From Tropicimonas sediminicola (GTDB lineage Bacteria > Pseudomonadota > Alphaproteobacteria > Rhodobacterales > Rhodobacteraceae), in contig NZ_FZOY01000002.1 in assembly GCF_900188335.1 (NCBI RefSeq), forward strand, positions 124,001 through 188,000: a DNA stretch of 64,000 nt, in the 5' to 3' direction. Below, in pieces: positions 63,476-64,000 of this stretch (position 1 is the first letter of the stretch; every line of letters begins with the position of its first letter). The notes beneath the pieces were generated by a model. That model was not told the DNA's origin. It did not search any database and saw only the letters and a list, made by a program, of their open reading frames with translations. The translations under genes were made by a program, and so were the position numbers.

Positions 63476-64000
63476 ATGCACGATTCCCTGATCAACGACC
63501 CCATGGGCGGAATGCCACGCCTGCTGGAGATCATGGCGCGCCTGCGCGATCCCGAAAACGGCTGCCCCTGGGATATCGAACAGACCTGGCAGACCATCGC
63601 CCCCTACACGATCGAGGAAGCCTACGAGGTCGCCGACGCGATCGAGCGCGAGGCCTGGGGGGAGCTCAAGGGCGAACTGGGGGATCTGCTGCTGCAGGTG
63701 GTCTATTTCGCCCAGATCGGCGCCGAGGAAGGCCGCTTCACCTTCGGCGAGATCGCCGACGGCATCTCCGACAAGATGGTCGACCGCCACCCGCATGTCT
63801 TCGGCGACGAGAGCCGGGACAAGTCAGCCGAGCAGCAGACCCGCGACTGGGAAGTGCAGAAGGCCCGCGAGCGGCAGGAGAAGGGCGAGGCGCGCGTGCT
63901 GGACGGGGTGGCGCTCGGGCTGCCGGCGCTCCTGCGCGCCTACAAACTTCAGAAACGCGCTGCAAGGGTTGGATTCGATTGGGACAATGCGGATCTGGTG
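63476..64000 (+). CDS. mazG: Nucleoside triphosphate pyrophosphohydrolase MazG (cut by window edge)
   Basis: The 175 residues in the window include ARLRDPENGCPWDIEQTWQT, IEEAYEVADAIE with metal-binding Glu residues, and ELGDLLLQVVYFAQIG, the first MazG domain, then RHPHVFGDE and the linker to the second (VGFDWDN). The family has about 260-280 residues, so the C-terminal third is outside. It hydrolyses nucleoside triphosphates, limiting wrong or alarmone nucleotides. AGGAG precedes the ATG. Confidence 0.94.
   Translation, partial: MHDSLINDPMGGMPRLLEIMARLRDPENGCPWDIEQTWQTIAPYTIEEAYEVADAIEREAWGELKGELGDLLLQVVYFAQIGAEEGRFTFGEIADGISDKMVDRHPHVFGDESRDKSAEQQTRDWEVQKARERQEKGEARVLDGVALGLPALLRAYKLQKRAARVGFDWDNADLV

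Overview
The window is GC-rich, densely coded DNA typical of a marine alphaproteobacterium of the Rhodobacterales (Roseobacter group). The case rests on gene content and order: prfA-prmC-DUF4167, lptF-lptG-lptD-surA-pdxA-rsmA divergent from pepA-holC, putA with a divergent Lrp regulator, IalB-type and Hint-type proteins, DUF2270, a TfoX C-terminal protein, and two tripartite tricarboxylate transporter (TTT) operons. No phage, IS element, CRISPR array or rRNA operon was seen. All assignments come from reading the sequence; no database search was run.

Layout. 1-3.3 kb: trigger factor (cut by the left edge), tRNA-Leu(UAG), a Hint-like protein and a CorC/TlyC-type membrane protein. 3.3-4.2 kb: remnant of a peptide ABC-transporter binding protein. 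4.2-13.3 kb: a flippase, a tctCAB operon on the opposite strand, then an ATP-grasp enzyme, a DegT-type aminotransferase and a TPR protein, which together look like an accessory surface-glycan or small-molecule locus. 13.8-16.6 kb: a HerA-like ATPase, a probable small RNA in the spacer, and an IalB-family protein. 16.6-19.3 kb: ketoacyl-ACP synthase, acyl carrier protein and an LpxD-like acyltransferase. 19.4-21.9 kb: a divergent cell-wall pair, an L,D-transpeptidase and a DUF882 (MepK-like) hydrolase. 22.3-27.3 kb: an unknown protein, a fused GT2-GT4 glycosyltransferase and a sulfotransferase, probably one glycan cassette.

27.5-34.2 kb is the most coherent accessory system: a LacI-family regulator divergent from tctC-tctB-tctA-HpcH/HpaI aldolase-dhaK-dhaL, with a perfect 28-bp palindrome in the shared promoter region. 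I infer uptake of a carboxylate (probably sugar-acid-like), aldol cleavage, and phosphorylation of a triose-type product. A large RTX protein with an N-terminal glycoside hydrolase domain lies next to it (34.2-36.9 kb) and might supply the substrate.

37.3-50.2 kb holds a lipoprotein, the Lrp regulator with putA, an AbrB-family permease, TfoX-C protein, ndk, an ABC-F ATPase, MarC, an aspartic protease, a cytochrome c, holC and pepA. 50.4-64 kb is core: DUF2270, LPS export (lptF, lptG, lptD), surA, pdxA, rsmA, DUF4167, prmC, prfA, an M20 amidohydrolase and mazG (cut by the right edge).
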